Shown here in pieces: positions 1 to 8,995 of a stretch of DNA of 64,000 nucleotides; position 1 is the stretch's first letter; each line of letters opens with the position of its first letter. A program made the position numbers and the translations under genes. The stretch covers positions 1-64,000 of the forward strand of contig QIKP01000006.1 of the NCBI GenBank assembly GCA_003233055.1. The letters run 5' to 3'. The notes under the pieces were generated by a model. That model was given only the letters and a program-made list of their open reading frames with translations. It did no database searches and had not been told where the DNA came from. The DNA is from Planctomycetaceae bacterium (GTDB lineage Bacteria; Planctomycetota; Planctomycetia; Pirellulales; Lacipirellulaceae).

Positions 1-122
1 TACGAATCCAACGAATCTTGATCGCTTGCGATTATTCGTGTCGATTCGTCCGATTCGTGGTTTTCCCTGCCTCGGATTCCGCGGGTGGTTATGGAAATAG
101 AAATACTGCGAGAGAACCTCGC

Positions 123-1643
123 TTACGGTTGCAGCAGGCTCTCTTCACTCGAACCGTCGTCGGCGACCACTTCGCAGCCGACCGCTCGTTCGAGTTGTGC
201 AATCGCGCCAGCAAGCGCCGCCTTGGTGCGGGCGATTTGCAGATCGAACATGAGCACTTCGGTAAAGCCATCGGCGACTTCGCCAAAGTCAACCAATTGG
301 CCCCGGTAGTCCGCCGCCGCGAGTTGGAGGGCACGCTTCGCACGAGGGAGGATGCGCTCGGTGTAAAGCTTGAGTTGCTCGTCGGCCGCCATCGCTTCTT
401 CACTCAGGCGACGGATTTGGCGGAAAGTATCGTCACGCGTGTCGTCAAACTCCCGAGCGGAGGCGACTACCTCGTTCGAGGCTTCGCGGATGCCGGCGTT
501 GATTTTTCCTCGCCAGATCGGCAGCGTTACACCAATCATGACGTTGAGGTTATCGTTCCCATTGGCGACGCCCGACACGGCTTGGCTCTCGGAGATCGTC
601 TGCCAGCCCCCCCCCAGGACAAAGTCGGGTCGCGACTGGAGGCAGGCAAGCTTCTTTTTTTTGCGATCGCGCGAGACGGCCCAGCGGCGTTCGCGAAGTC
701 GCGGGCTGCAAGCTTCAGCCGAAGTAAAAAGGAAGTCGAGTCGATCGGAGACTTGCCCGATTTCGATTTCTTCCGTCGGCTCGATTCCAAGAAGGCCAGG
801 CTGCTGAACGAGTGCAGCCAGGTCGGCCTGGGCGAGTGCTTTCTGGCGGCGAAGGCCGATGAGACGGTCGTCGAGTGAGTCGAGCTGCAACTCGGCTCGC
901 AGCACATCTTGCTGGCTTCCCCCCGCCGAGTTGCGTGCTTCGGCCAGCTTCACCAGTTCCACCCCGATTTGCCGATTTTTCTCGGTGATTTGGGTCGCTT
1001 GATCGGCAAACCAGAGTTCGTAGTAGGCGAGTCGAACGAGTTCTTTGATTTCTAGTTCCACTTGTGCCAAACGGGCCAACGCCATTTGTGTTTCTCGATC
1101 GGCGATGGCTCCCTTCGTCCACCGTTTTTCTGGCCAGGGATATTTTTGAGAGAGAGCCATCGTATTACCGGCTCGGCCGGAGGCCGTTTGCAACGCATGG
1201 TCCGCGATCGGATAGAAGCTGTTCGTGAGCAAAGGGTCGTCGAGGCTGCGAGCCTGGGGAGCACGCTGCGACGCGGCGGCGACTCGCGCCCGAGCCGCGC
1301 GCATTCGCGGATGGGAGGTGGTCGCCAGTTGCAGGAAGTGGTCGATCGATTGCGATGCCGCCACAGGTAGGGCAGGGGGCGGCGCAGCTAAAACGACCTC
1401 GTCAGATACCTCGTCAGATACCTCGTCAGACGCCGAAGAGGGATCGTTCTGGTAATCGACCAGCGAAATTTCCTTGCTACCAGAACCAACTGTCAAGGAG
1501 CTTGGCTCCTCAATGGCGACAGGCGATACGGGAGTGGCAACCACCAATCTACCACTTCCTGGCGGGGTGGAACGACAGCCCGGCAGGCTCAGAAGCAGGA
1601 CCATCCCGAGAGACAGCCCAACGATCGAAAAACAGCGGCCCAT
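123..1643 (-). CDS. TolC-family outer-membrane factor of a metal efflux system
   Basis: Outer-membrane channel component (OEP/TolC fold) of a tripartite efflux pump, expected to partner the RND pump at 4124-7660. The 506-aa protein starts with a lipoprotein signal: a hydrophobic run at residues 7-20 and a LPGC lipobox with Cys23. The body is helical and Ala/Leu/Arg/Gln-rich, with two OEP-type halves (about 100-290 and 310-490), the usual length for CusC/CzcC-like proteins. It is transcribed away from the rest of the metal locus across a 108-bp gap that probably holds divergent promoters. Near residues 73-84 a run of Ser-Asp-Glu-Val units is encoded by about three copies of a 12-bp repeat (1398-1432). 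The family is clear; the transported metal is inferred from the neighbours. Confidence 0.88.
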   Translation of the reverse strand: MGRCFSIVGLSLGMVLLLSLPGCRSTPPGSGRLVVATPVSPVAIEEPSSLTVGSGSKEISLVDYQNDPSSASDEVSDEVSDEVVLAAPPPALPVAASQSIDHFLQLATTSHPRMRAARARVAAASQRAPQARSLDDPLLTNSFYPIADHALQTASGRAGNTMALSQKYPWPEKRWTKGAIADRETQMALARLAQVELEIKELVRLAYYELWFADQATQITEKNRQIGVELVKLAEARNSAGGSQQDVLRAELQLDSLDDRLIGLRRQKALAQADLAALVQQPGLLGIEPTEEIEIGQVSDRLDFLFTSAEACSPRLRERRWAVSRDRKKKKLACLQSRPDFVLGGGWQTISESQAVSGVANGNDNLNVMIGVTLPIWRGKINAGIREASNEVVASAREFDDTRDDTFRQIRRLSEEAMAADEQLKLYTERILPRAKRALQLAAADYRGQLVDFGEVADGFTEVLMFDLQIARTKAALAGAIAQLERAVGCEVVADDGSSEESLLQP

Positions 1644-1680
1644 GATAGCCTCGGAACCGTGGGGGGGGAAATTGCTCTAC

Positions 1681-1707
1681 CCACACGGACGTCGCGTGGG
1701 GTATAAT
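1681..1707 (+). promoter_or_regulatory. Candidate promoter/operator of the metal-efflux operon
   Basis: A perfect TATAAT at 1702-1707 lies in the divergent gap 45 bp before the small Cys-rich gene. It is directly preceded by an imperfect palindrome centred on ACGT (1681-1700), a plausible site for a metal-responsive regulator. No good -35 hexamer is visible at 16-18 bp, so this rests on the -10 box and the palindrome only. Confidence 0.35.
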
Positions 1708-1751
1708 GACGTGGCGGTCGCACTGAATCGCAATCACAAAGAATCGCACCA

Positions 1752-2297
1752 ATGCGACCAAGACGCACCTTCCGTCTGTTTGGATCGACCCTCCCCGTGC
1801 ATAAGTTCCGTTTAAGTCGTTCAGCCGTTAGCCTTTGCCTAACCACGGCAATGCTGCTGCCTAGTGCGCTACTTCCGTCGGGAAGAGCTGCCGGGTGCGA
1901 TGCAGCCGCTGTTGGTCCGGTAAAATGTGCCGGTTGCAATCACTGTGAGGTGGCGACGGAAAAGGACTACTGCGGATGCTGTGCGGCCAACGGAAAGAAG
2001 CCCGACCTGGGAGCCAAAAAACATTCCTGCTGCGGCGGGGACGAGCAGCAAACTGCAGAGGTCGACGTCTCTTCTTTAGCAGACGGTTGCCGGTGCGCAC
2101 GAGCGGAGCGTTCCGAAACACCAGCCGAGCATCGTCTCCCGGTTGAACAACCCACCCGTCTCTCGCAGATTTCTGCGGACAAGCCCCTCCCCTCCTCGCT
2201 GCCACCGAAACTGGCGACTTGCCGCGCGTTCTGTGACCTCCCGGGTCTGCACGCGTCGCGAGGTGCTCAGCGATGGCTAGGTGTCTGGCTCCTCTGA
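1752..2297 (+). CDS. Small exported Cys-rich protein of the metal-efflux locus
   Basis: I do not recognise a named family. The 181-aa product has an N-terminal hydrophobic segment (about residues 24-47, ending near GRAAG) that looks like a signal peptide, followed by a Cys-rich part (residues 48-100) with CAGCNHC, CGCC and CC clusters, then a low-complexity polar tail. Closely spaced Cys and nearby His suggest metal binding in the periplasm. It is the first gene of the plus-strand metal unit, 166 bp before the CusB-like gene. Small Cys-rich ORFs at this position are, as far as I recall, common in planctomycete Cus/Czc loci. An internal start near 1800 is possible. Confidence 0.6.
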   Translation: MRPRRTFRLFGSTLPVHKFRLSRSAVSLCLTTAMLLPSALLPSGRAAGCDAAAVGPVKCAGCNHCEVATEKDYCGCCAANGKKPDLGAKKHSCCGGDEQQTAEVDVSSLADGCRCARAERSETPAEHRLPVEQPTRLSQISADKPLPSSLPPKLATCRAFCDLPGLHASRGAQRWLGVWLL

Positions 2298-2463
2298 GGC
2301 CCAGGGCTAGAGATGTGCGCCGCCCCGAAGGTCGGTAGTTTCTCTGGCTCCTTCTTCCCGTTTTCCGCGTGCCAAGGATTGCCATCCGGCGCGCCGTTCG
2401 TTCGCCCCTCCCTGTTTCCCGCCGCACCTTGCGCGTGAAGTCTGCCTGAAGTACGAGACTGCC

Positions 2464-4134
2464 ATGAAAGATTCTCCTCCTTCACCACACCGGTCGCCCG
2501 CATCGACCCCTGCTGCTGCCCAACTGGCTGGATGGGGCTGGCTGTTGCGGACCTTGATGCAGGGTGGCATCTTCCTGGCGATCGTCGCCCTTTCGCTGCT
2601 GATGATTGGTACCGCCCAGCGATTCGGCTGGATCCGGGTGGCCGATGGCAGTGCTGTGGCCGGCACCGAGGAAGAGGCCAATTCCGAGGTCACTTACACC
2701 TGTCCAATGCACCCTGATATTCGCCAAGAGGAGCCAGGGAAATGTCCGATCTGCGGGATGACTCTCGTATCGGTCAGCCAGCCAAAGAAGTCTGAAACCG
2801 TAGAACCGGTCTCGAAGGACCGCTACATCTGCCCCATGATGTGTACCGACGGCCAACACGAGCCAGGAAAATGTCCGGTCTGCGCGATGGACTTGGTCAA
2901 GGCAGGCGGTAGTGGCGGGGGGGGCGAGCGGTCGGTGATGATCGACACGGCGACTCGGACGATCTTGGGGATTCGCACCGCCAAGGCAACGTCAGGAAAA
3001 GTCTATCGAACGCTCCGATCGATCGGCAAGCTGGACTACAACGAAGAGCAAGTCGCCACGATTTCGGCTTACGTCGACGGACGCCTCGAAGAGCTCTTTG
3101 CCGAGTACGTCGGGGTGAAGGTCGCCAAAGGAGACGATCTTGCTTTGCTCTACAGTCCGCAGCTTTACTCGGCACAGGTCGAATACCTTTCGAGCCTCCA
3201 AACCCCCGCGCTCGATGCACTCGTGGGTAGCAGTGGTCGCCTCAGCCAGGTGGCTCGCGACAATCTGTCCGAGCTTGGCATGACGCAGTCGCAAATCGCA
3301 GCGCTTCGTTCGTCCGGCAAGGCGGAAAAACGTCTGCCGATCGCCTCGCCCATCGGCGGCACCGTGATCACCAAGCATAAAGTCGAAGGGGAATACGTCA
3401 AAAAAGGAGACCCCATTTATCGGGTGGTCGACCTGTCGACCGTTTGGCTCTTGCTCGACCTCTACCCTATCGATGCCGCCGCCATCCGATACGGGCAACC
3501 GGTCGAAGCGATGCCCCAATCGCTGCCAGGCGAAATCTACACCGGTCGGGTGGCGTTCGTCGATCCGATGGTCAACAAAAAAACGCGAACCGTCTCGGTG
3601 CGTGTCGAGATGACCAACTTCGACGGCCGGCTAAGACCGGGCGATTACGCGACCGCGACCGTTCGCCTCCCAGCGATCGCGCGCGACGAGGTTTACGATC
3701 CGGCCCTAGCCGGGAAATGGATGAGTCCCATGCATCCCCAGATCATTCGCAGCCAACCAGGGACCTGTCCGATTTGCGGGCTGGGACTTGTCCCGACACG
3801 GAGCCTCGGTTACGCCGATGCACCACTAACGGACCAGTTCACGGTTTCCATACCGAGAAGCGCGGTGCTCATGGCGGGAGAACACTCGGTGGTCTACGTC
3901 GAATCCCCCACCGAGCCTGGTCTCTTTGAAATTCGAGAAGTGACGCTCGGACCACTAACCGACGTCGACGCGGTCGTTTTGCAAGGAATCGAAGTGGGCG
4001 AAACCGTCGCCACGGATGGCAACTTCCTCATCGATTCACAAATGCAACTCGAAGGAAAACCTTCGCTGATGGACCCTGGGAAATCCAGAGGCAAAAAATC
4101 GACGCAGCCACAAGGAGCCAATCATGCTCACTAG
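2464..4134 (+). CDS. cusB: CusB-like efflux adaptor with three heavy-metal-binding motifs
   Basis: Periplasmic adaptor (membrane fusion protein) linking the RND pump to the outer-membrane channel. It has 556 aa: one membrane anchor (about residues 28-50), two heavy-metal-binding domains of the CPMHP...GKCPICGM type (78-101 and 121-144), the barrel-sandwich/alpha-hairpin/beta-barrel adaptor core (about 160-415), and a third metal-binding motif (419-442) before the C-terminal domain. In the third copy the first Cys is Ser (MSPMHP), and the second copy has PMMCTDG instead of PMHPDI, so only the first is canonical. The stop codon overlaps the start of cusA by 11 bp, which implies translational coupling. 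CusB-like proteins often carry one such domain; three is unusual. Metal (Cu/Ag) is inferred from family. Confidence 0.9.
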   Translation: MKDSPPSPHRSPASTPAAAQLAGWGWLLRTLMQGGIFLAIVALSLLMIGTAQRFGWIRVADGSAVAGTEEEANSEVTYTCPMHPDIRQEEPGKCPICGMTLVSVSQPKKSETVEPVSKDRYICPMMCTDGQHEPGKCPVCAMDLVKAGGSGGGGERSVMIDTATRTILGIRTAKATSGKVYRTLRSIGKLDYNEEQVATISAYVDGRLEELFAEYVGVKVAKGDDLALLYSPQLYSAQVEYLSSLQTPALDALVGSSGRLSQVARDNLSELGMTQSQIAALRSSGKAEKRLPIASPIGGTVITKHKVEGEYVKKGDPIYRVVDLSTVWLLLDLYPIDAAAIRYGQPVEAMPQSLPGEIYTGRVAFVDPMVNKKTRTVSVRVEMTNFDGRLRPGDYATATVRLPAIARDEVYDPALAGKWMSPMHPQIIRSQPGTCPICGLGLVPTRSLGYADAPLTDQFTVSIPRSAVLMAGEHSVVYVESPTEPGLFEIREVTLGPLTDVDAVVLQGIEVGETVATDGNFLIDSQMQLEGKPSLMDPGKSRGKKSTQPQGANHAH

Positions 4135-7100
4135 CCTTGTCCGATTCTGCGTCAAAGAAGCGACGCTGGTCATTCTAATAACGCTCGGAATGCTCGTCTT
4201 CGGTTGGTACAGTTACCAAACCGTGCCGATCGATGCGATTCCCGACGTCGGTGAAAACCAGGTCATCGTCCTGGCCCCTTGGCCTGGGCGTTCCCCCAAG
4301 GACATCGAGGATCAAGTCACTTACCCTCTCAGTGCGTCGCTGCTGGCGGTGCCGGGAGCGAAAAGTGTTCGTGGCAAAAGCATGTTCGGGTACTCGTTTG
4401 TCCAAGTGACGTTCAAGGACAGCGTCGACTTCTACTGGGCGCGTAGCCGCGTCAGCGAGCAGCTGGGCATTGCCACGTCCCAGCTTCCGGAGGGCGTCAC
4501 CCCTCAACTGGGACCCGATGCCACCGGACTGGGCCAAGTCTTTTACTACGTGCTCGTTCCACCGAAAGAAGGAAAAAACCTCGGAGAACTACGATCGCTG
4601 CAAGATTTCGTCGTGAAGTTCGAATTGCAAGCCGTCGAAGGCGTTAGCGAAGTCGCTTCCATTGGGGGATACGTCCGCCAGTACCAGATCGAAGTCGACC
4701 CCGACAAGCTGCGATTCCACAACGTGTCGCTCGATCGCGCCATGGCGGCAATTCGAGCCTCCAACCTGGAAGTCGGTGCCAAGACGATCGAATCGACCGG
4801 GATGGAGTTTATCGTTCGCGGCAAGGGATTCCTCGGCACGGATGGCTCGACGGAAAAGGCGGTTCGCGACATTGAAGAAACCGTTATCCAGCAGCGTGAG
4901 GGGATACCACTGCGGATCCAGGACATCGCCAGAGTCCAACTCGGACCGGAATTTCGCCGCGGCGCGCTCGACTACAATGGCGCGGAAGCGGTCGGTGGCA
5001 TCGTGGTCATGCGCTACGGTGAAAATCCTCGGGCGGTGATCGACCGCGTGAAAAAGCGAATCCACGAAATCGAACCGTCGCTCGAGGGTGTCACCATCCA
5101 AGCGGTCTACGATCGGTCGGGGCTGATCGACGAAACCGTTGGCACGCTGACCAAAGCATTAAAAGAAGAAATCCTCATCACTGGGGCGGTGATTCTTCTC
5201 TTTTTGCTCCACATTCGCAGCAGTCTGATCGTCGCGTCAACGCTTCCGGCCGCCGTGCTGCTCTCGTTCGTCGCCATGAAGACCTTTGGCGTCGATGCCA
5301 ACATCATGTCGCTCGCCGGCATTGCGATCGCCATCGGCACCATGGTCGATATGGGGATTATTGTTTCAGAAAATATCTACCAGCACTTGGCGGAATGGGA
5401 ATCGGAGAACGAAAAGAAGGAAGAAACCGCAAGTGATGCCTCTCCTTCTCCTCTCCTTTCGATGACGCGTGGCGAGGTGATCACGCGCGCCGCGGCCGAG
5501 GTGGCCCCGGCGGTCGTCACCGCCGTGACGACGACGATCGTTAGCTTCCTTCCGGTATTTTTTCTCACCGGGCGCGACTACAAGCTTTTTAGTCCCCTCG
5601 CTTGGACCAAAACATTTGCCATCGCCTCGGCGCTGGTGGTGGCGGTGACCCTGGTGCCCGCTCTTTGCCGATTAATGCTTCGAACTCCCCACTGGCCCCG
5701 AAAGGTGAGCTTCGCTTCGGCGATTCTCAGTGGGGGAATTTTTGCGCTAGCCGCCTTCGTCATTTGGTCCGAGGCGATTGAGCTGCACTTCGGAATACCT
5801 CCGGTAGTCACCCTCCTCATTGCCGCGGCGTTGGGGGCCTGGGCGGGGTGGCTGATAACGCGGGAACGCGTGCGTCCTATCGAGGAAAGTTTCGTGAGCC
5901 GAACGATCGTTGGTGCCTATGTCCCAACGCTTCGCCTCTTCCTACGCCACAAAATCATCTTCCTGTTCGCACCCGCTTTAGTCATCGTCGTCGGCCTGGG
6001 GGGATGGTTCGGACTCCCCGCGGTCCTTCAGCCGGCCGAGCAAGTGGCGAAAATGTTCGGCGTTCGGCCCAATGAGCTTCCGGGCTACGTTGCCCTGAAG
6101 CACCGATTCACCGGGCTCCAAAGCGACGACTGGATCGCGCTGGACGAAGGAAGCTGGTTCTACATGCCTTCGCTCTATCCTGCGGCCAGCTTCAGTCAAG
6201 CGATGCAAATTCTTCAAGCACAAGATGCGCTGATCAAGCAGATTCCCGAAGTGGAAGACGTGCTCGGAAAAATTGGACGCGCCGAGTCGGCGCTCGATCC
6301 AGCACCCGCAGCCATGGTCGAGACTTATGTGATGCTCAAGCCGCAAGACCAATGGCGCGAAGGCGTCACCTCCGGCGACATTTGGGACGAAATCAACCGT
6401 GTCGCCACGTTGCCAGGCGTCACTCCGGCGAGCGCGCTCCAGCCGATCGAGGGTCGCGTTGTCATGCTGCAAAGCGGCATCAAGGCGCCGATGGCCATTC
6501 GCATTTACGGCGACAAACTGGAGGATCTTGCGACCGCCGCCCTGTCGGTGGCCGCGCACCTCAAGGAGTCGCCTTACGTCAAACCGAGCACCGTCAACCC
6601 TGATATTGTCCTAGGAAAACCGTACGCCGAGTTTACGGTCGACCGCGAGGCGGCCGCCCGCTACGACATGTCGGTGCAAAAGGTGAACGAAGTGGTCGAG
6701 ACCGCGCTCGGCGGTAAGAATCTCATCCAGACGGTTGAAGGGCGCGAACGATACGCCGTGCAACTCCGCTACCAAAGAAATTCTAGAGAACATATCGACC
6801 AGCTTGTCAACATTCCGGTGGTTACCCCTTCGGGCCAAGTCGTGCCGCTCGGCCAGCTCGCCACTCTCGAGACGACTTGGGGCCCCGGCGCGATCCAAAG
6901 CGAGAATGCTCGACTGGTCGCGCACGTCGCCTTTTCAACCAACGGGCGATCGGGAGATTTGGAATCGGTCGCTGCTATAGAAAAAGGGCTCCGAGCCGCA
7001 CAAGCGCTACCCGAAACCGACTCCAACCACCTCGCCCTGCCGGCCGGATACTCGCTCGAAGCGGTGGGAAGTTTTCGGAATCAGATCGAAGCCAACCGCC

Positions 7101-7660
7101 GGCTCCTTTGGCTCGTACCGCTTGTCATCCTCATCAATTTCCTCATCATCTACCTCCAATTTCGGAATGTCCCCCTCACGCTGGCCGTCTTTGCGGGAAT
7201 CCCGGTCGCGTTTGGAGGGGGGATGATTTTGCTTGCCATCTATCAAGTCGAGATGAACACCGCCGTCTGGATTGGATTCATCGCACTCTTTGGAATCGCG
7301 GTGGACGACGGAGTGGTGATCGCCACCTACTTGAGTCAAGTCTTTACGCGATGGAAGCTCGAAACCGTCGAGGACATCCGCGCCGCTACGATCGAAGCAG
7401 GCAAGCGGCGGATTCGGCCTTGTCTGATGACCACCGCAACCACCGTTCTGGCATTGCTGCCTGTCTTGATATCCACCGGTCGCGGCGCGGATATTGCAAA
7501 GGCCATGGCGATTCCCGTGTTTGGCGGCATGGCGTGCGAACTCCTCACCCTCTTCGTCGTACCGGTCGTGTTCTGTGGTTACAAGGAATTCAAAATGAAG
7601 ATGGGGATCGATGACCCTCATTGGTCCGGAGTCGTGTCAGCGGGAAACCAATCCGTTTAG
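4124..7660 (+). CDS. cusA: CusA/CzcA-like heavy-metal RND efflux transporter
   Basis: Inner-membrane proton-driven pump of the HME-RND family. It has 1178 aa, over 100 longer than typical CusA. The N-terminal TM1 and porter domain follow the family (MLTSLVRFCV start, AIPDVGENQV). TM4 carries NIMSLAGIAIAIGTMVD, closer to CusA than to CzcA, and the C-terminal half has IRPCLMTTATTVLALLPVL. The extra length lies between TM6 and the second porter region: a polar loop (about residues 425-445) and additional hydrophobic segments at about 500-620. ATG is inside the end of cusB. With the CusB-like protein and the divergent channel gene this makes a complete tripartite pump. Cu/Ag over Co/Zn/Cd is an inference. 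Confidence 0.92.
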   Translation: MLTSLVRFCVKEATLVILITLGMLVFGWYSYQTVPIDAIPDVGENQVIVLAPWPGRSPKDIEDQVTYPLSASLLAVPGAKSVRGKSMFGYSFVQVTFKDSVDFYWARSRVSEQLGIATSQLPEGVTPQLGPDATGLGQVFYYVLVPPKEGKNLGELRSLQDFVVKFELQAVEGVSEVASIGGYVRQYQIEVDPDKLRFHNVSLDRAMAAIRASNLEVGAKTIESTGMEFIVRGKGFLGTDGSTEKAVRDIEETVIQQREGIPLRIQDIARVQLGPEFRRGALDYNGAEAVGGIVVMRYGENPRAVIDRVKKRIHEIEPSLEGVTIQAVYDRSGLIDETVGTLTKALKEEILITGAVILLFLLHIRSSLIVASTLPAAVLLSFVAMKTFGVDANIMSLAGIAIAIGTMVDMGIIVSENIYQHLAEWESENEKKEETASDASPSPLLSMTRGEVITRAAAEVAPAVVTAVTTTIVSFLPVFFLTGRDYKLFSPLAWTKTFAIASALVVAVTLVPALCRLMLRTPHWPRKVSFASAILSGGIFALAAFVIWSEAIELHFGIPPVVTLLIAAALGAWAGWLITRERVRPIEESFVSRTIVGAYVPTLRLFLRHKIIFLFAPALVIVVGLGGWFGLPAVLQPAEQVAKMFGVRPNELPGYVALKHRFTGLQSDDWIALDEGSWFYMPSLYPAASFSQAMQILQAQDALIKQIPEVEDVLGKIGRAESALDPAPAAMVETYVMLKPQDQWREGVTSGDIWDEINRVATLPGVTPASALQPIEGRVVMLQSGIKAPMAIRIYGDKLEDLATAALSVAAHLKESPYVKPSTVNPDIVLGKPYAEFTVDREAAARYDMSVQKVNEVVETALGGKNLIQTVEGRERYAVQLRYQRNSREHIDQLVNIPVVTPSGQVVPLGQLATLETTWGPGAIQSENARLVAHVAFSTNGRSGDLESVAAIEKGLRAAQALPETDSNHLALPAGYSLEAVGSFRNQIEANRRLLWLVPLVILINFLIIYLQFRNVPLTLAVFAGIPVAFGGGMILLAIYQVEMNTAVWIGFIALFGIAVDDGVVIATYLSQVFTRWKLETVEDIRAATIEAGKRRIRPCLMTTATTVLALLPVLISTGRGADIAKAMAIPVFGGMACELLTLFVVPVVFCGYKEFKMKMGIDDPHWSGVVSAGNQSV

Positions 7661-7726
7661 GTTTTGGCGGTGCAGTGTTGCACGGCCGATCGTTAGTCGT
7701 TTCTTTTTTTTGCAAGGGAGTGAGAG

Positions 7727-8845
7727 ATGGGCATTCGACAATGGATAGCAGCAGGGATGGCCTGTGCCGCCTTGGCTGGCGGAGCCAACGCTCAAAGCGG
7801 TACCGGGCACGACCATGCCGGGCCTAACCACGCGGCACACGCGGCGAACCCTGCGCCAGGCACTGGTCCGCACGGGGGACAATTGCAGCAAGTCGGCAAG
7901 ACACAAATCGAGACGCTCGTCCACCTGGGGGGTCTTCGGCTGTTTGTTTACGACAACCAAGGGCAGCCGATGGATCTACGCTCGGCACGAGGACTCGCGA
8001 TGCTTCAGGTCAAAAACGTCAGTAAACGGTACCGATACGACCTGTTTGCCGAAGTCGGCGAAAACCAGTCGGCCGAGTCGCTCGCCGTGGCGATCGATCT
8101 TTCCAGGATCGCCGGTGCCGAGGTGCAACTCGACGTCCAATTGGTCGGGATCGCCGGGTTTGATCGAGGAGAGGCAAAGTTTTCCGTCAGCGCGACAATT
8201 CCCATGACCGATAAGCAGCGCGTGGCGGCTGCCGTCGCCGCCCAAAAGGTCTGCCCCGTCAGCGGCCAGTCTCTTGAATCGATGGGAGGCGCGATTCCGG
8301 TAACCGTCGGCGGCAAGACGGTCTACGTCTGCTGCGCGGGCTGCATCGATGCCGTGAAGGACAATCCATCCAAATACTTCGCAACGAAAGCAACGCTCAC
8401 CGTCGCGCCGGCAACCAATGCCGATGCAGCGGCGATCGCCTTGCAAAAGGTTTGTCCCGTCATGGGAGGTCCCTTGGGTGATATGGGCGGAGCGATCAAA
8501 GTGACCGGCCTCGAACGGGATGTCTATATTTGCTGCAAGGGGTGCCTCCGACGGTTGGAGGCAAATCCCCAAAAATACCTGGCTCTGCTACCACCGCAGC
8601 CCAAGTCAGACCGATCGCCGATCGTCAAAGCAACCGGAGTGGACGCTCCCTTCGTCGCCGCTCAAAAGATCTGCCCCGTGATGGGTGGGCCGCTCGATGG
8701 CATGGGCGGACCCTACCGGACGGTTCTCAACGGGCGCGTCGTTTACCTCTGCTGCCCCGGCTGCGGGGGGAAGCTTTTTGCCGATCCGGAGAAGTACCTC
8801 GCCCTCCTTCGGCAACAAGGGGTCTCGCCACCCATGGCCCAGTAG
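7727..8845 (+). CDS. Exported protein with three YHS-like CC motifs
   Basis: The 372-aa protein has a cleavable signal (hydrophobic residues 7-20, then ANAQ), a His-rich linker (HDHAGPNHAAHAA, about 27-40), a beta-rich domain (about 45-165) and three tandem units at about 173-222, 240-287 and 313-362. Each unit has the pattern KVCPVxGxxL..MGG....VYxCCxGC and ends with NPxKY. This resembles YHS/TRASH-type metal-binding modules. It follows cusA by 66 bp in the same direction, so it is probably a periplasmic metal-binding accessory of the pump. No enzymatic domain is visible. The function is inferred from Cys/His content and context. Confidence 0.72.
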   Translation: MGIRQWIAAGMACAALAGGANAQSGTGHDHAGPNHAAHAANPAPGTGPHGGQLQQVGKTQIETLVHLGGLRLFVYDNQGQPMDLRSARGLAMLQVKNVSKRYRYDLFAEVGENQSAESLAVAIDLSRIAGAEVQLDVQLVGIAGFDRGEAKFSVSATIPMTDKQRVAAAVAAQKVCPVSGQSLESMGGAIPVTVGGKTVYVCCAGCIDAVKDNPSKYFATKATLTVAPATNADAAAIALQKVCPVMGGPLGDMGGAIKVTGLERDVYICCKGCLRRLEANPQKYLALLPPQPKSDRSPIVKATGVDAPFVAAQKICPVMGGPLDGMGGPYRTVLNGRVVYLCCPGCGGKLFADPEKYLALLRQQGVSPPMAQ

Positions 8846-8884
8846 CATGGCGTAGTAGTCGCAGGTGGAATCGATCGTAGACCG

Positions 8885-8993
8885 GTTCACGGAAGGCAGG
8901 GCGGTTGGTTGTCCGTACACCCCTAGCCGACGAGCTATGCCTCGTCGGCCAGGGGTTCCACGCATTCCTTCGCGCTGCTTGGCTTCCGTGAAC
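8885..8993. repeat. 109-bp element with 11-bp terminal inverted repeats
   Basis: The convergent gap before the PrpD gene is bounded by GTTCACGGAAG (8885-8895) and its exact reverse complement (8983-8993). The interior holds a smaller palindrome of family A (8921-8955, pattern TAGCCGACGAGC...CTCGTCGG). It could be a MITE-like element or a bidirectional terminator. Related GTGAACGGTTAC sequence recurs near 33475-33490. Confidence 0.55.
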
Positions 8994-8995
8994 GG

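Noticed and set aside
18-878. 286-codon plus-strand frame opposite the outer-membrane factor
   Set aside because: No ribosome binding site or protein-like composition; it mirrors a clear TolC-family gene.
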